A DNA stretch of 64,000 bases from Ovis canadensis (GCF_042477335.2 NC_091257.1:41138501-41202500); one strand, 5' to 3'; positions 11,550 through 23,569 are shown, counted from the first letter of the stretch. A program made the numbers and translations. The notes: generated by a model from the sequence alone, not told the origin.

Positions 11550-11752
11550 AAGTGAAGTCACTCAGTCATGTCCAACCCTCTGTGACCCCATGGACTGTAG
11601 CCTACTAGGCTCCTCTGTCCATGGGATTTTCCAGGCAATAGTACTGGAGTGGATTGCCATATCCTTCCCCAGGGGATCTTCCCGACCCAGGGATCGAACC
11701 CGGGTCTCCCACATTGTAGACAGACGCTTTACAGGCTGAGCCACCAGTGACC
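11550..11752 (-). repeat. Bov-tA SINE
   Basis: Antisense copy from aagtgaagtcactcagtcatg to ctgagccaccagtgacc, immediately next to the sense copy at 11326-11522. The two form an inverted pair with about 30 bases between them. Confidence 0.9.
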
Positions 11753-12111
11753 TGGAAACTAATGAATTATGACTCTAGATTAGATTCTTTCATATAAAGA
11801 CATTATTGGGACAATTGTTGAAAACTGGAATGGGGTATGAAGATGAGGTGGTAGTCCTGTATCAAGGTAAGTTTCCTGAATTTGATGGTAGTAGGTAATT
11901 AAGTAGCAAAATATCCTTGCTTGTAGGAAATTCACCAAAACGTTCAGAGATGATGAGTTATCATGCAAGAAACTTAGTCTCAAATGGTTCATGAATAGAG
12001 AAAAGATTCTAGCAACTTTTTTTGTAAGTTTGAGATTGTTTCAAAATAACAAGTGTATCTCTTTTAAACTCTGCTTTGTCTTTAGACAATTGGATACAGG
12101 TAAACATCCCA

Positions 12112-12272
12112 TTGCTGCTGCTGCTGTTGCTAAGTCGCTTCAGTCCAGTCCGACTCTGTGCGACCCCATAGACGGCAGCCCACCAGGCTCCTCCGTCCCA
12201 GGGATTCTCCAAGCAAGAACACTGGAGTGGGTTGCCATTTCCTTCTCCAATGCATGAAAGTGAAAAGTGAAG
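12112..12272 (-). repeat. Bov-A type SINE
   Basis: It begins with a (tgc)n-rich end (tgctgctgctgctgttgc), then gctaagtcgcttcagtcc and the Bov-A body. The (tgc)n tract is the complement of the typical Bov-A2 tail. Confidence 0.88.
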
Positions 12273-12368
12273 TTAATCTCATATATTTTTGGTCTATCAG
12301 TCACAGCATCTTCTCTTATACAAATTTATTATTGATTTTTTAAAGACTTTTTTTTTTTTTTTTTTTGC

Positions 12369-13726
12369 TGTTCAGTTCAGTTCAGTTCAGTCACTCAGTC
12401 GTGTCTGACTCTTTGCGACCCCATGAATTGCAGCACACCAGGCCTCCCTGCCCATCACCAACTCCCGGAGTTCACTCAGACTCAAGTCCATCGAGTCAGT
12501 GATGCCATCCAGCCATCTCATCCTCTGTCGTCCCCTTCTCCTCCTGCCCCCAATCCCTCCCAGCATCAGAGTCTTTTCCAATGAGTCAACTCTTCACATG
12601 AGGTGGCCAAAGTACTGGAGTGTCAGCTTCAGCATCATTCCCTCCTAAGAAATCCCAGGGCTGATCTCCTTCAGAATGGACTGGTTGGATCTCCTTGCAG
12701 TCCAAGGGACTCTCAAGAGTCTTCTCCAACACCACAGTTCAAAAGCATCAGTTCTTCGGTGCTCAGCTTTCTTCACAGTCCAACTCTCATATCCATACAC
12801 GACCAGTGGAAAAACCATAGCCTTGACTAGACGGACCTTTGTTGGCAAAGTAATGTCTCTGCTTTTGAATGTGCTATCTAGGTTGGTCATAACTTTTCTT
12901 CCAAGGAGTAAGTGTCTTTTAATTTCATGGCTGCAGTCACCATCTGCAGTGATTTTGGAGCCCCCAAAAATAAAGTCTGACACTGTGTCCACTGTTTCCC
13001 CATCTATTTCCCATGAAGTGATGGGACCAGATGCCGTGATCTTCATTTTCTGAATTTTGAGCATTAAGCCAACTTTTTCACTCTCCTCTTTCACTTTTAT
13101 CAAGAGGCTTTTTAGCTCCTCTTCATTTTCTGCCATAAGGGTGGTGTCATCTGCATATCTGAGGTGATTGATATTTCTCCCGGCAATCTTGATTCCAGCT
13201 TGTGTTTCTTCCAGTCCGGCGTTTCTCATGATGTACTCTGCATAGAAGTTAAATAAGCAGGGTGACAATATACAGCCTTGACGTACTCCTTTTCCTATTT
13301 GGAACCAGTCGGTTGTTCCATGTCCAATTCTAACTGTTGCTTCCTGACCTGCATACAGATTTCTCAAGAGGCAGGTCAGGTGGTCTGGTATTCCCATCTC
13401 TCTCAGAACTGTCCACAGTTTATTGTGATCCACACAGTCAAAGGCTTTGGCATAGTCAATAAAGCAGAAGTAGATATCTTTATGGAATTCTCTTGCTTTT
13501 TCCATGATCCAGCAGATGTTGGCAATTTGACCTCTGCCTTTTCTAAAACCAGCTTGAACATCAGGAAGTTCACGGCTCACGTATTGCTGAAGCCTGGCTT
13601 GGAGAATTTTGAGCATTATTTTAGTAGCATGTGAGATGAGTGCAATTGTGTGGTAGTTTAAGCGTTCTTTGGCATTGCCTTTCTCTGGGATTGGAATAAA
13701 AACTGACCTTTTCCAGTCCCGTGGGA
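12369..13726 (-). mobile_element. BovB LINE, 1.36 kb 5'-truncated copy with open RT frame
   Basis: It starts with the ttcagttcagttcag end at about 12370 after a poly-T run and stops near 13726, where it meets a CHR SINE. On the minus strand one uninterrupted frame of about 360 codons encodes the C-terminal half of the BovB polyprotein. Visible reverse-transcriptase motifs are FIDYAKAFDCVDH (motif A), GVRQGCILSP (motif B) and RYADDTTLM (motif C, the catalytic YADD). The endonuclease and N-terminal RT parts are absent, so the copy cannot be autonomous. The lack of stops suggests a fairly recent insertion. Confidence 0.92.
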
Positions 13727-13790
13727 CTATCTTTAATGTTTTATTGAATGTGTTACAGAATTGCTTCTGTTTTATGTTTTTTTTGGTCAA
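12645..13790 (-). pseudogene. Truncated BovB reverse transcriptase reading frame
   Basis: This 381-codon frame is a transposon relic, not a host gene. Roughly the first 22 codons come from an adjacent CHR SINE, and the BovB protein begins at about IVPRDWKRSVFIPIPEKG. Catalytic YADD lies near residues 212-215 and the motif A aspartates near 112 and 118. The C-terminal zone contains ESWTVKKAEHRRTDAFELW, common to RTE-clade elements in ruminants. There is no promoter or endonuclease domain, so translation is unlikely. Confidence 0.85.
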
Positions 13791-13887
13791 GAGGTATATG
13801 GGACTTTAGCTCCACAACCAGGGATCGAACCTGCACCCTCTGCATTGGAAGGTGAAGTCTTAACCATTGGACCACCAGGGAAGTCCC
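13727..13887 (-). repeat. CHR-type SINE abutting the BovB
   Basis: It runs ttattgaatgtgttacagaa, then accagggatcgaacctgcac, then ggaccaccagggaagtcc, the antisense CHR pattern. Its 3' part may continue before the BovB (12330-12366), in which case the BovB landed inside it. Confidence 0.8.
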
Positions 13888-13945
13888 CCTTATACAAATT
13901 TTAAATGTCAAACATCAGGTGGGTTATTAGGATATAACTGTATCC

Positions 13946-14158
13946 TTTGTGTGTGTGCTAAGTTGCTTCAGTCATGTTTGACTCTGCGATGCTATGGACT
14001 CTAGCCCATCTGGCTCCTCTGTCCATGGGATTCTCCAGGCAAGAATACTGCAGTGGGTTGCCATGCCCTCCTCCAGGGGATCTTCCAGACCCAGAGATCA
14101 AACCCACATCTCCTTCCCTATAGGCACATTCTTTACCACTGAACCACCAGGGAAGCCC
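13946..14158 (-). repeat. Bov-tA SINE
   Basis: Antisense copy from gtgctaagttgcttcagtc to gaaccaccagggaagccc. The flanks aactgtatcc (13936-13945) and aactatatcc (14159-14168) form a target-site duplication with one mismatch. Confidence 0.92.
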
Positions 14159-14169
14159 AACTATATCCT

Positions 14170-15445
14170 AGAACAATATGATTATTTTTAAATGTTTTTA
14201 TTTTGACAAGTAAATCAAAATACATGAATGTTATGTTGTTTTAAAGTAAGGTTAAAGTACTACATACAAAATTAATATGATTCTGCATATAAGTTTATGA
14301 CTTGAAGGAATTATAACATTTCAACCATGGTTATATCTGGGTAGTCTAAACATGGGCAATTTGTGTTTATTTTTATTTTGGCATAGAGTCTTAATTTCCT
14401 ACAATGGCCATTCATTTTTAATAGTAAATACTGGAAGTATAAAAATAATTAATATGGAGTGCTGTGAAGGAACAAGAAGTAGTTTGATAAAAGAGGAAAT
14501 AGATGGGGACATGAAACCCTGTTATATATGTTATAGAAGCTATAGTTCTAAAGAAAGAATTAAGTAAGACAAGAGACCAATCATTTTGCCCAAAGAGGAT
14601 ATTCTTGGTTGTGATTTTGTTCCTATTTCTGTGGCTTTGCTAAAGTATAGCTTTAATTCTTGAGTGCCCTAAAGGTGAGTGCCAGAAGAAAGATGAGGGC
14701 TGTTAGGGCAGCTGTTGGCTGTTGGCCTGGGTTTGTTTCTCTGTTGTTTGGTATGGAAGTCAGAGACAGTGTGTATGAAGCCCCCAGTAGGGTGACCGGC
14801 ACACAGTTTCAGGGGCTCCTGCCAGGGTCACCCCTCTGTTGGTGCAGGGAAACCCAGGCAGCCCCAGGTACTCAGAGCATCTTCTATAAGAAGCTTGTCA
14901 CCAACCACCCCTGTTCATGCAAACAATAGGCCCCCTTTCCTTCCCACCCCGGATGGTCAGGGGTGCACAGCAGAGCTTAGCCTGCAATAAAGAAGGGTCA
15001 ATAGGCATTGTCAGTAATCCCCAAATCCAAATATTCAGTCTCCTGGCAGGCACAGGATCATTCTTGTTCTCAAATCAAAAGGACTTGTCTGATATCAGAG
15101 GAAATGAATGTGTTTAACTACCTTTAACATTAATAGAAACACCCTGCAGAAATCCTCTAGAGAAACATCAGACATCATGGATTTGACAGTTCGTCATGCT
15201 CTTTATTCTAGGCTTGCTTTCAGCATATTTGAAATCAGCTAGGAGGCTTCTGTTGATTCAAAATATTTGCAGACTTGGATCTTCTGATGCTAAACGGATC
15301 ATATGACAGATGGTGAGGAAGTATTAGCTGAAACTACCACAAAATGAAATGAAGGGAATGTTTCTCTGCAGATAAGTCCTGGAAAGTGTCATATAAACTC
15401 CAAAAATCAACATCTCAAAAGGTTTAAATTCAGGATGATTTTCTA
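14170..15445. other. Intergenic, nothing recognised
   Basis: No gene or repeat terminus is recognised. Small ORFs at 14660-14929 and 14917-15117 lack recognisable domains. Confidence 0.35.
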
Positions 15446-15449
15446 GAAA

Positions 15450-15700
15450 AAACTGTGTTAGGGCTGAAGTCAGGCTTCGTGAGTTCAAATCCCAATAGGT
15501 TCATAATAACCAGATAGGTGACTTTGATCAGGTGACAAACTCTGTAGACTTTGGTTTCCTCATGTGATAAATGGATAAATGGAATAGTCTTCTGGGATTA
15601 CAGTGAGGATTAATGAGATGATGGGATATATACAACACTTTTATATGGAAAGCACAATAACAGTTAATGTCATCACTATTATTTTAATATTATTAATGCA
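15450..15700 (+). repeat. MIR SINE
   Basis: Sense MIR features: gagttcaaatcccaatagg, then tttggtttcctcatgtgataaa and gaggattaatgagatgatgg. Confidence 0.7.
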
Positions 15701-15839
15701 TCTGTTGTAAGTAAAATAATTAATACCTATGTGCTGAAAAGGCATGTGAAGGCATGCAGGTGGAGAAGGCGAGAAAAAGGATGAAGAGAAAGAAGCAGAA
15801 GATAAATAGAAATTTATTCCTTGACCCCTAACATTTAGA

Positions 15840-16590
15840 TCTTTATTCTGTTTCTAGTCCTCTCTATCTCAGTAAATGGAATCACCATCCACCCAGTTGC
15901 TTGAACTAAGTATTTCCCAGTCTCCCTTCATGTGCCCCTTTCCCTTATGGATTGGCCCCACCCATTCTCCATGCAATCCCAATTATTCTAATCCCACCAT
16001 CATCCCTCCCTAGTTTTTGGTAACAGCTTCCCAACTCTTCTTCCTGCTTTTTCTGGAAGCCCCCTCTGGCTCACTCTCCATGAAAAACCAGCACCATCTT
16101 ACTATAATACAAATCAGATATCTCTTTTCCCAACTAGAAATCCTTTAGTGTTTTCCTATTGTACTTCAAATAAAATCTAAACAATTCCAAGGTCCTGCCT
16201 GATCTGCACCATAAAATGTGCTCCCAACTACTTCCTGTTCCTCTGTCTCTCCTGATAGGCCATCCCCCCCCCCCCCCCACTATTTCATCCTTCCCCACCT
16301 CACTGCCTTTGCATATTCTTCTCTCTGTGGGGACACTTTCTTTTTTGCACAATTGTCTGATTCCTTCCTGCTCTTCAACTCAGAGCTTCAAGGTCACCAC
16401 TTTAGAGGGACCCTCTCAGTACTCCAACTAAAGCAGCCAACCTCTTTCCCTCAGTTATTCTTTAGATCACTGCACTGTCTTCTTGATGGCACATGAAACA
16501 GTTTGTAATGATTTTATTTAGTTGTTTAAAAAAATTTTTTTTGTCAGTATCTTCCTGAGACTGCAAATAAATTGCAGGCTGGGGTTGTAT
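15840..16590 (+). repeat. L2 LINE 3' region
   Basis: The order of aacagcttcccaactcttcttcctgc, the caaggtcctgcctgatctgc motif, ctttgcatattcttctctctg and agcttcaaggtcaccacttt follows the L2 3' half. It contains a poly-C run at about 16264-16279. Confidence 0.6.
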
Positions 16591-16599
16591 CTGTCTTTT

Positions 16600-16710
16600 T
16601 CATTAAAAAAAATTAATTGAAGGATAATTGCTTTACAATGTTGTGTTAGTTTCTGCTGTACAACAACATGAACTGGCTCCATAAGTATACATATATCCCC
16701 TCCCCAACAT
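16600..16710 (-). repeat. L1 3' end fragment
   Basis: The antisense L1 terminus reads tgaaggataattgctttac followed by tgttagtttctgctgtacaac. Confidence 0.7.
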
Positions 16711-17170
16711 TAGAAATCAACTGTACTTCAGAGTGGTGTCTGCAGGAAGGCTCCAGAATATCTCCAGTTGTCTGGACTCTTCATCCCTCTCCCAGATTTC
16801 TCTGTCCCATTTTTGTTTCTGTCTTTTTATTTTTACCTGATATGGGCACATCAAATTAACTAGGAGGTCTTAGGGTATTTCCTCCAGCCCCAAACTTTCA
16901 CTCCTATAAGCAGGAGTTTTTGTTTGCTTTGAGGCTATTTGTTTATTTGTTCTGATGCTATTGTTTGGCTGATTCCTTATTCTGGACCCTGAACTGAGCT
17001 TCCAGGAAGCTATCCTGGCCAGGTTTCCTCTAATCCAGTCTTTCTGTAATGGACAATGGGTTGGACACGACCAGAGTTACACAGAGCTCAGAGATCCCAA
17101 GTTACTAACTGTGGATTATTCACAGTGATTTCACCCTGAGTCCCCACCTAGAAACTTAGGCATTAGATCT

Positions 17171-17362
17171 TGGGCTTCCCTGGTGGCTCAGACGGTAAAG
17201 AGTCTGCCTACAATGTGGGAGACCCAGGTTTGATTCCTGGGTTGGGAAGATCCCCTGGAGAAGGAAATGGCAATCCACTCTAGCACTCTTGCCTGGAAAA
17301 TCCCATGGACTGTAGCCTATCAGGCTCCTCTGTCCATGGGGTCACAAACAGTTGGACACACA
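17171..17362 (+). repeat. Bov-tA SINE
   Basis: The head gggcttccctggtggctcag and body are intact up to the ggggtcacaaacagttggac end. Confidence 0.92.
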
Positions 17363-17404
17363 TTATAATGATCTTAAGGAAAGCCTAATGTTTCCTAGAT
17401 ATCA

Positions 17405-17626
17405 GGTATTTTATTTTCTTAATTTCATTTATTTGTTTATTTTTGGCTTTGCTGGGTGTTTGTTGCTGCTCAGGTTTCCCTGGTTGCGGTGAATGGGGGC
17501 TACTCTTCATTGCAGTGGCTTCTCTTGTGGAGCACAGGATTTAGGACACACAGGCTTCAGCAGCTGCAGCACGTGGGCTCAGTAGTTATGGCTCTTGGGC
17601 TCTAGAGCCCAAGCTCAGTAGTTTCA
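17405..17626 (-). repeat. CHR-type SINE, first part (split by LTR)
   Basis: Antisense CHR body from the tttatttttggctttgctggg region to aagctcagtagtttcag. It contains the perfect 20-base palindrome cttgggctctagagcccaag at 17594-17613. The remainder of the same SINE resumes at 18063. Confidence 0.8.
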
Positions 17627-18062
17627 GTGCAGAGTAAAGGAAAGCTATACGGCTCAAAATAGCCTGGAGTTAAAACTCCCCTCCAGGTCCTCCCCACCGT
17701 TCTGTACAGAATAAAGAACTTTCTCCCCTGAAAAAAGGAATGGACATTAAGATTGATTACGTTCAGCTCCCAGCCGATCCCAGTCTCCAGCCAGTCTCAG
17801 GAATTCCTTACCTCAGTTATTGAAAGCTAACCTAATCAAAAATAATCATGCAGATAAACAGACCTCCTTGAAAGGATGCATCTCCCCACGTATATGTTTT
17901 CTATATATACCTACTCTCCTCTTGACTTAGCGCAGCAGCCCACTAATCTGACTGCTGCCCGTGCTCGCCTCATTAAAGGTGATCTGTTCCTGTAAAGCGC
18001 TGGTCTTGTTTTTTTGTTTTGTTTTTCCCAAACCTTGCCTTCTCTAACTCCCTTACCTTACA
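17627..18062 (+). mobile_element. Solo LTR inserted in a CHR SINE
   Basis: About 436 bases interrupt a CHR SINE. They start TG and end CA, and contain a TATA-like tatatatacc near 17904 and an attaaa signal near 17972, in sense order. No retroviral coding sequence is present. The family is not known to me, and a target-site duplication is not clear. Confidence 0.6.
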
Positions 18063-18172
18063 CAGGGGTTTGCGGACTCTGCGGCATGTGGCATCTTCCC
18101 CGACCAGGGATTGAACCTGTGTCTCCTGCATTGGCAGGCAGATGCCTTACCACTGAGCCACCAGGGAAGCCC
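18063..18172 (-). repeat. CHR-type SINE, second part
   Basis: It resumes with ctctgcggcatgtggcatc, continues ccgaccagggattgaacctg and ends gagccaccagggaagccc, completing the SINE interrupted at 17626. Confidence 0.8.
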
Positions 18173-18179
18173 AGTATTA

Positions 18180-19430
18180 GGTATTTGATTACACTGTATT
18201 AAAATATTTCATTTGAGGAGAAAACGATTAACAAATGTATATCCCAGAAGAGAACATCATTGTAAGTGACAATTCTCATCCCAGGGAGTCCTGTATCTGA
18301 CACTTGAGTGCCTCCTCCAGGCAATCCAATTGATGAAATCCTCCATTTCATCTCAGATGACGGCCTCCCTCCCAGCACTATCATGCTTCTGTCATCTCAC
18401 ACCTGAACCACCACACATGCCTAGGAATCCCCGAGAGGCCTGGACTCTGAGGTCTATGGCAGTGTCTTTACAGAAATGATGCCTATAAAGCGCCACATCT
18501 GTGCTGCCCACATACAAACTCTCAGCTTCCAGTGTAACTTGCTTCACTTACAGCTTCCATCCTTGCCCTTGGCCTCAGTCAAGGTCCATGCACGTGGCTG
18601 AGTGACAGCTTCTGCTCTGTGCACCCCTCTGATGACTAACGCTGTGTTTCTGGGTCAGGTTTGTCACGACTCCTTTCTCCCTCAGGGTAAGTGCTTTCCT
18701 AGTTCACTCCTCCACCCCTTGTACAAGCAGACTTCTGCGAAGCTGTCCTGCTGGCTCTCTCAGCATGCCCGAGGACTAGCATTAGGATACCCCAGGGACT
18801 TCTTGTCTTCAGAAAGAAGGCAGCACCCCCCTCCCGCACCATAAACCCCTCCACTTATGTCTATAGGGGAAGATCTACAGATGAAAAATAAAGAAAACAC
18901 GGTTGCTCCTGTAGGGAGAGTTGAAGCATCGGCTGTTTCCTCCTTTGGATATTGTTACTTTTGTCCCTGTTGTCTGGTTTGAGAGAGGATTCCCAGCTTT
19001 TAGGTTATTATCCTCACAGATGATTCTATTGCTTCTACTTGTGAGATTGGCTGTGATACAACCTAGCTCTGTCTTGTAAGTGCCCTGGTTCTCTACATTT
19101 CCTGTCAGCTGAGTTATACTTGAAGAATCAGCACTGTTCTGTTCTGTTCTGGTTGGTTCCTGAGTTCCCTCAAAGCACCTTGATCATGCAAGGAGTCTGA
19201 GAGCTTTTTGGTGATGATAGTTTCCTTCTGCTGAGAGCCCAGATGAAAACTGAACACTCTGGAGTGTTTTAGTTAAAAACTTCACGTCTGATTTGATGTG
19301 GAAATCAACTGAATCAAAATATGTTACATAAGATGACATTACATTTTGGCCTGAGGACAGAGTCATCCACCCAATTTGCCTTTCTTAACTTCTCTGTAGG
19401 TGCTGACCCCAGCAGCACTCCCAATATTTT
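18180..19430. other. Intergenic, nothing recognised
   Basis: No gene or repeat terminus can be supported. Confidence 0.35.
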
Positions 19431-19434
19431 TTTT

Positions 19435-20560
19435 GGATCTGGCTCCTAAAGCAAACAAAAGCAAAAGTAAACAAATGGGAAGTAATTAAGCTTAAAAGCT
19501 TCTGCCCATCAAAGGAAACCATCAACAAAACAAAAAGAGAACCTGCTGAAAGGGAGGAGATATTTACAAATAATATAAGCAACAAGGGGTGAATATCCAA
19601 ATACACAAACTGCTCATGCATCTCAACAGCAAAAAGCCAAATAACCTGATTTAAAAAACAAGCATAAGACCTGAATATTTTTCCAAAGAAGACATACAAA
19701 TGGCCGTCAAGCACACGAAAAGATGCTCAACCTTGTTAATCATCAGAAAAATGCAAATCAAAACCGTAATGAGATATCACCTTACATCTGTCAGAATGGC
19801 CATCATCAAAACAACCTCAAAATAGCAAATGGGGCAAATAACTCTTGTACACTGTTGGTGGAAGTGTAAATTGGTACGGCCACTGCGGAAAACAGTATGG
19901 AGTTTTCTTAAAAAACTAAAGTAGAAATATATGACCCAACAGTTCCACTCCTGGGTATATATTCAGAAAAACCCAAACATTAATTAGAAAAGATACATGT
20001 ACCCCTCAGTGTTATAGCAGCATTATTTATAATAGCCAGGATATAGAAGCACCCCAAGTGTCCATGAATAGATGAATGGGTAAGGAAGATACGGTACATA
20101 TATACAATGGAATACTACTCAGTCATAAAAAAGAATGAAATTTGCCATTTGCAAAAACATGGGTAGACTTGGAGGTATGCTAAGTGAAATAAGTCAGACA
20201 GAGAAAGATAAAAACTGTGTAATATCACTTATATGTAAATCTAAAAGATACAAACTGGTGAATATAGCAAAAAAAGAAATGGACTCACAGATGCAGAGAA
20301 CAAACCAATGGTAAACCGGTGGGGAGAGTGAGAACAGGGGCAAAATAGAGATAGGGGATTAAGAGGTACAAGTCACTATGTATAAAAGACATAAGCTACA
20401 GAGATATGTTGTACAGCTCAGGGAATATCAGCAATATTTTATAATAACTATAAATGGAGTATAACTTTTAAAAGTGTGAATCACTATGTTGTACATCTGA
20501 AATACATGTAATATTCTACATTAACTATAACCTCAGTATAAATAAATAAATAGATACCTA
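19435..20560 (+). mobile_element. L1 LINE 3' portion (ORF2 end and 3' UTR), decayed
   Basis: It contains the conserved L1 ORF2 C-terminal DNA (caaatcaaaaccgtaatgag, atggaatactactcagtca) followed by a 3' UTR ending in aataaataaata. Stops break every frame. Confidence 0.85.
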
Positions 20561-21129
20561 AATCAATACAAGGAAATACTTTGCAAGATTATAGAGTCAG
20601 CCACTCCACAGCATCCTTTTGCTATAGTTTTAAAATCTCTCTCTCTCTCTTTGAGTTTGTTAAGCTTGTGACTTACAAATCTATCACTTATGGAAATTTA
20701 GAATTGAGTTAAAGTCTATTTAAATTCAATAATTAGGATATAAAACTTAAACATACTTTTCTTCCTAAACATTTCTATTATGTGTTGTAGTATGTGTGTG
20801 ATGTGTATGCATTACACATACAGCGATGTGTATGTTATATGTAATGTGTTTTGTGCCCATGCCGTATTAGCAGAAAGCAATCATACCTAGTGCCAGGCAA
20901 GCGTCCTGTTTCTGGCATGAGTCTCAGAGAAGAAAACTTGGTTCATTTCTGTTCCAGGACCGAAGACCAAGAAAATGGTTCAAAAGTCTCCTGGGAGAGT
21001 GTTTATCAAGTTTCCATTTAATCCCTTGGTTCTAAAGAAATCTTCAGTTACCTCTGAAGTTTTCTCTTCAGGAAAACCATGGCATATACTAATGTTTCAC
21101 ATTTTGATTGTGACTTTGAGAATGGTTTT

Positions 21130-21290
21130 ATAAATGCTGTTTTATTGGGTCTTCACAAATCTCTTGCAAAAATCGATTATGACTGGCCTTACCATCCTCA
21201 TTTTATAGATAAAGAAACTGGGTCTGTGTGTCCATGTTTAACAGCCCTTTAGTAATAAATCCAGAGTAGAACAAGAGTCTTGAAATTGCA
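21130..21290 (-). repeat. MIR SINE
   Basis: Antisense core: ctcattttatagataaagaaac, then ccctttagtaataaatcc. Confidence 0.6.
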
Positions 21291-21299
21291 TCAACTTAA

Positions 21300-21450
21300 A
21301 ATATATATATAGCTATATTATGTGTATATATACATATATAAATGTACTATATATACAAACCTATATGTGTATATGTAATATTAATATACTATGTAAAATA
21401 AAATATATTTATAAGTAAAATAATATGTATATGTATATATATACACACAT
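21300..21450. repeat. AT-rich, (TA)n-like low-complexity tract
   Basis: Alternating ta/tg-rich sequence (atatatatatagctatatta and similar) over about 150 bases. Confidence 0.8.
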
Positions 21451-21596
21451 GAATACATACAGACAGGCTGACCAATGGTGCATTATTAAGATTAAACAAC
21501 TGCATTTGAATAATGCTTTCATCAAAGGCTCCCCATAGAATTGTTAGAAGAAAAGAAATGAGACTGTGTGAGAAGCATTTAGGTGTAAATCACCAT

Positions 21597-21924
21597 GAAA
21601 GTGAAAGTAAAAGTCGCTCAGCCATGTCTGATTTTTTGTGACCCCATAGACTGTATCCATGGAATTCTCCAGGCCAGAATACTGGAGTGGGTAGCCTTTC
21701 CCTTCTCCAAGGGATCTTCCCAACCCAGGGATCAAACCCAGGGATCAAACCCAGGTCTCCCGCATTGCAGGCAGATTCTTTACCAGCTGAGTCACAAGGG
21801 AAGCCCAAGAACACTGGAGTGGGTTGCCTATCCCTTCTCCAGTGGATCTTCCCGACCTAGGAATTGAACTGGGGTCTCCTGCATTGCAGGCAGATTCTTT
21901 ACCAACTGAGCTATGAGGGAAGCC
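21597..21924 (-). repeat. Bov-tA SINE with internal tandem duplication
   Basis: One insertion is bounded by the 13-base duplication tgtaaatcaccat at 21584-21596 and 21925-21937. Inside, the tRNA head plus adjoining body occurs twice in the same orientation (about 21680-21806 and 21808-21924). A 13-base unit gggatcaaaccca is also repeated near 21730-21752. Confidence 0.9.
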
Positions 21925-21999
21925 TGTAAATCACCATAAACAGCAGCAATTAAGTTTTTCTCTCCTGCTGTTCAATGTGACAGATAAATATTAACCATT

Positions 22000-23565
22000 T
22001 GAAGACAGGAGCCATTTTATTGACTTTTCCATTCATCAGGGACCCTAACACAGTGTTAAGCCCATATGGGTAATATTGATAGGAGATGAATAAATAACTC
22101 CTCATTGACAACACAGCATTAATAAAGTGACAAAACCTCTTAAAAACAGATACAAATTAAAGGAGAGGAAAAAACAAACGGGACACTGAGGGTTATACAG
22201 GATGGATTGCTGACAGAAAATGACCTCCGACAGGCTTCACTTTGCCTTTCTCAGTTGTTCATTTGCTCCCAGTAATGATATCAATCATCTTGGACCCTGG
22301 GAAGCTGGAGTAAAAATGATTTTGAAAAAAATGGGCAGTGGTAACCTGGATCAAAATGTCAAATATTATTGTTTCTTTTATTTACTTTCAGAAATACTCA
22401 GATGATCAGATGCTAAAAACTCAGTGTGTTTCACAGGCAGGAAGATGGTTCACCATCACAGAGGAAGAAGCGATATGTCCTTGGATAAGCATGTATAACC
22501 TATCAGTGTTCATATAGGGGAGGTACCATTTTGGACCAGCATGCCCTACAGTGCCTTCTCTGATTGAGTCAGCAAGATAAATGGGCACTTGACATTAGCT
22601 AGTGGGAACAGCAATAGATTTAGCTCAGCAGCCTTGTGTGAACTTTGTTTGTTGTGTTCTTATGTGTCATGCACCCAAAGCAAAAGCCAGAAATGTCTTC
22701 CTTGTAGGGTTTTTGTAATTTCCAAGAAAGGAAACTTGGGGATCCCGGATCAGTTGTGAGAGGGAGGGGATGATGATTTGATGACTGAGGTAGAGCTTGG
22801 ACACACACATTCTGCGAGTCTGCCTCCCTCAAGTCTGTGGTTTGAACTGACTCCTCGGGATGAAACACCTCTGGAAAATTGGCCTAGTATTTGAGGAGGC
22901 TCTAGATGCTTCTAGAAAAGGGCCCAACTGGGTGCTTCTAGTCTTGGCTTATCAGGAAAAAAAAAAAAAAAATGAACCAGTCAGAGAAGACAGAAAGTGG
23001 AAGGAAATCTGGGGCCTCTCTGGTAGATTTTCTTACCTCCAGTCTCCCAAGACTAGACTCTCCAGCCTGGTGTCCACCCTGTATGTTTGTTACCACCCAA
23101 CAATTGCTTCCTTCCTTGACTATCTGCAGCTTTTGCCTTGCCAATTCCCGTTCTTGAATTTCCAACTATGGTGGGAAAAAAAGATTTCAACTCCAGTGAT
23201 TGAGGTACTTCAGCTCCTTCCCGTCACACTTCCTCATGGGTACTCAGCAAGGTCTTTACTCTTCCCTCATAGTTTCTGATTACAAAATCCTTGTCTTCTC
23301 CAGGAGACCCAGTCTCCACCTACACACCTGCATACACAGACTCTCATTTACTGTCCTGACCAGCTCAGCAATGCACTGCCCACTTTCACTGCATGTTCAT
23401 ATCGCTATTACAAAAGCTTCCTATATGTTTCCTCTCTAGGTCTTCTTTCACCTACATTTCTAAAGACTAACATCACCTTTCTAGGGTTGGGATGCCGATG
23501 TGTTCCTTTGCCTTCTCCTGGATTCACTCCATTTCTTCCCACCTCTTTCCCCTATCTTTTCTTTC
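22000..23565. other. Intergenic, nothing firmly recognised
   Basis: The stretch contains ORFs up to 139 codons (22860-23279, plus strand) with no domain, splice context or signal. A poly-A run lies near 22957-22971. Confidence 0.35.
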
Positions 23566-23569
23566 AGTC

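Noticed and set aside
12645-13790. Long ORF considered as a host gene.
   Set aside because: It is the BovB reverse-transcriptase frame, with adjoining SINE sequence supplying the first codons.
16264-16279. Poly-C run considered as a functional element.
   Set aside because: A simple homopolymer in an L2 relic; its length may also be a sequencing uncertainty.
17171-17362. tRNA-like head considered as a tRNA gene, here and in other Bov-tA copies.
   Set aside because: The head is a SINE-derived pseudo-tRNA with body and target-site duplications; no cloverleaf with intact arms is apparent.
22860-23279. 139-codon ORF on the plus strand.
   Set aside because: No recognisable domain, splice context or conservation clue; composition looks random.
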